From: an uncultured Synergistia bacterium
GTDB lineage: Bacteria; Eremiobacterota; SpSt-956; JAKJGF01
DNA: 6,745 nucleotides
Assembly (NCBI GenBank): GCA_937888925.1
Contig: CALARM010000029.1
Location: 1 to 6,745, forward strand
Direction of reading: 5' to 3'
The notes beneath the pieces are model-generated. The model did not search any database, was not told the origin of the DNA, and saw nothing but the letters and a program-made list of their open reading frames with translations. The position numbers and the translations under genes are program-made. Positions 6,577-6,745 of this stretch are shown piece after piece (position 1 is the stretch's first letter; each line of letters starts with the position of its first letter).

Positions 6577-6627
6577 TAGGTGTTGGGTGTTGGATTTTAA
6601 TCTTCCTAACCCGACACCCGACATCTG
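6577..6627. repeat. Second heptamer-repeat hairpin, 17-bp stem
   Basis: The left arm has two tandem GGTGTTG units (6579-6592) and the right arm two tandem CCCGACA units (6610-6623). In plus-strand RNA, 6577-6593 pairs with 6611-6627 over 17 pairs including four G:U (T on the left, G on the right). The G:U pairs work only in the plus-strand transcript, which fits reading from the TPR gene. No T run follows, so it is not a standard terminator. Its heptad period and position after a gene match the array at 2496-2537, although the unit sequence differs. Confidence 0.65.
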
Positions 6628-6644
6628 GCACTCAAAATCAGTAA

Positions 6645-6745
6645 TCAATCAGTGGCATATTTAACGTTATCAGCACTTATTACCGTAACGGATAAAAGGG
6701 TATCCGTAAAAAGCTTCTGCCTGGCAGGCTCTGGAGAAGAAAAAT
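6645..6745 (-). CDS. Possible C-terminal end of a minus-strand gene (partial)
   Basis: From the right edge, one minus-strand frame is open for 33 codons to a TGA at 6645-6647. Its peptide contains SPEPARQKLFTDTLLSV and ends SADNVKYATD, a composition more protein-like than the other two minus frames, which stop within 25 codons. No plus-strand ATG occurs in this stretch. The fragment is too short to identify, and it may be non-coding. If real, it converges on the TPR gene with the hairpin at 6577-6627 between them. Confidence 0.35.
   Translation of the reverse strand, partial: FSSPEPARQKLFTDTLLSVTVISADNVKYATD
6688..6707. repeat. Short perfect inverted repeat near the right edge
   Basis: ACGGATA (6688-6694) and TATCCGT (6701-6707) are exact reverse complements separated by AAAGGG. 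It would fall inside the possible partial gene, and no T run follows in either direction. It may be an operator-like site if the partial gene is not real, or chance. Confidence 0.3.

Noticed and set aside
2496..6627. Heptamer arrays as a CRISPR or mobile-element end
   Set aside because: The units are seven bases, contiguous and without spacers, and there is no transposase, target duplication or cas gene nearby.
4577..6691. GTAACGG occurring in the terminator (4577-4583) and again near the right edge (6685-6691)
   Set aside because: Seven bases shared by two hairpin-prone regions can easily be chance; the surroundings do not match.

Overview
The window is AT-rich bacterial DNA. It holds five complete genes, one gene cut by the left edge and a possible one cut by the right edge. 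Five of the seven reading frames begin with an export signal or are membrane proteins. Most genes have a strong AGGAG-type ribosome binding site 7-9 bases before the start. Sec signal peptides, a TolB/CsgG-like domain fused to TPRs, a lipocalin-like secreted protein and a class II fumarase fit a Gram-negative-type bacterium. The species or phylum cannot be fixed from this sequence; an uncultured or little-studied lineage is possible but only a guess.

Left part (1-2540). A partial minus-strand gene encodes an exported protein with a weak stalk-domain (copper amine oxidase N-like) resemblance. Divergent from it is a plus-strand pair: a four-helix membrane protein, then fumC 22 bases downstream. 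The membrane protein ends in what aligns as a potassium-channel pore, but with the selectivity filter replaced by Thr-Gly-Asn-Asn-Asn-Asp. FumC has all the expected catalytic motifs. The fumC stop codon lies inside a tandem array of seven-base units that ends in a hairpin.

Middle (2541-4012). A minus-strand two-gene operon is read from about 3847 down to 2564: a small secreted beta-rich protein of unknown function, then an alpha/beta-hydrolase (esterase/peptidase type). Its likely promoter has an extended -10 box and sits inside a 44-bp operator-like dyad.

Right part (4013-6745). A small secreted coiled-coil protein starts with GTG and ends at a strong hairpin terminator. Next, from its own good sigma-70-type promoter, comes a 602-residue exported protein with a TolB/CsgG-like domain, five TPRs, an inserted domain that recalls the periplasmic part of some MscS-like channels, and three more TPRs. 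Downstream is a hairpin-rich region with a second seven-base-repeat element, then possibly the end of another minus-strand gene.

FumC belongs to the TCA cycle; the other genes look like envelope or periplasmic accessory functions. No phage, IS, CRISPR, tRNA or rRNA signal was seen. The observations most worth following are the altered channel pore, the two heptamer-repeat hairpins at gene ends, and the domain inserted between the TPR blocks.
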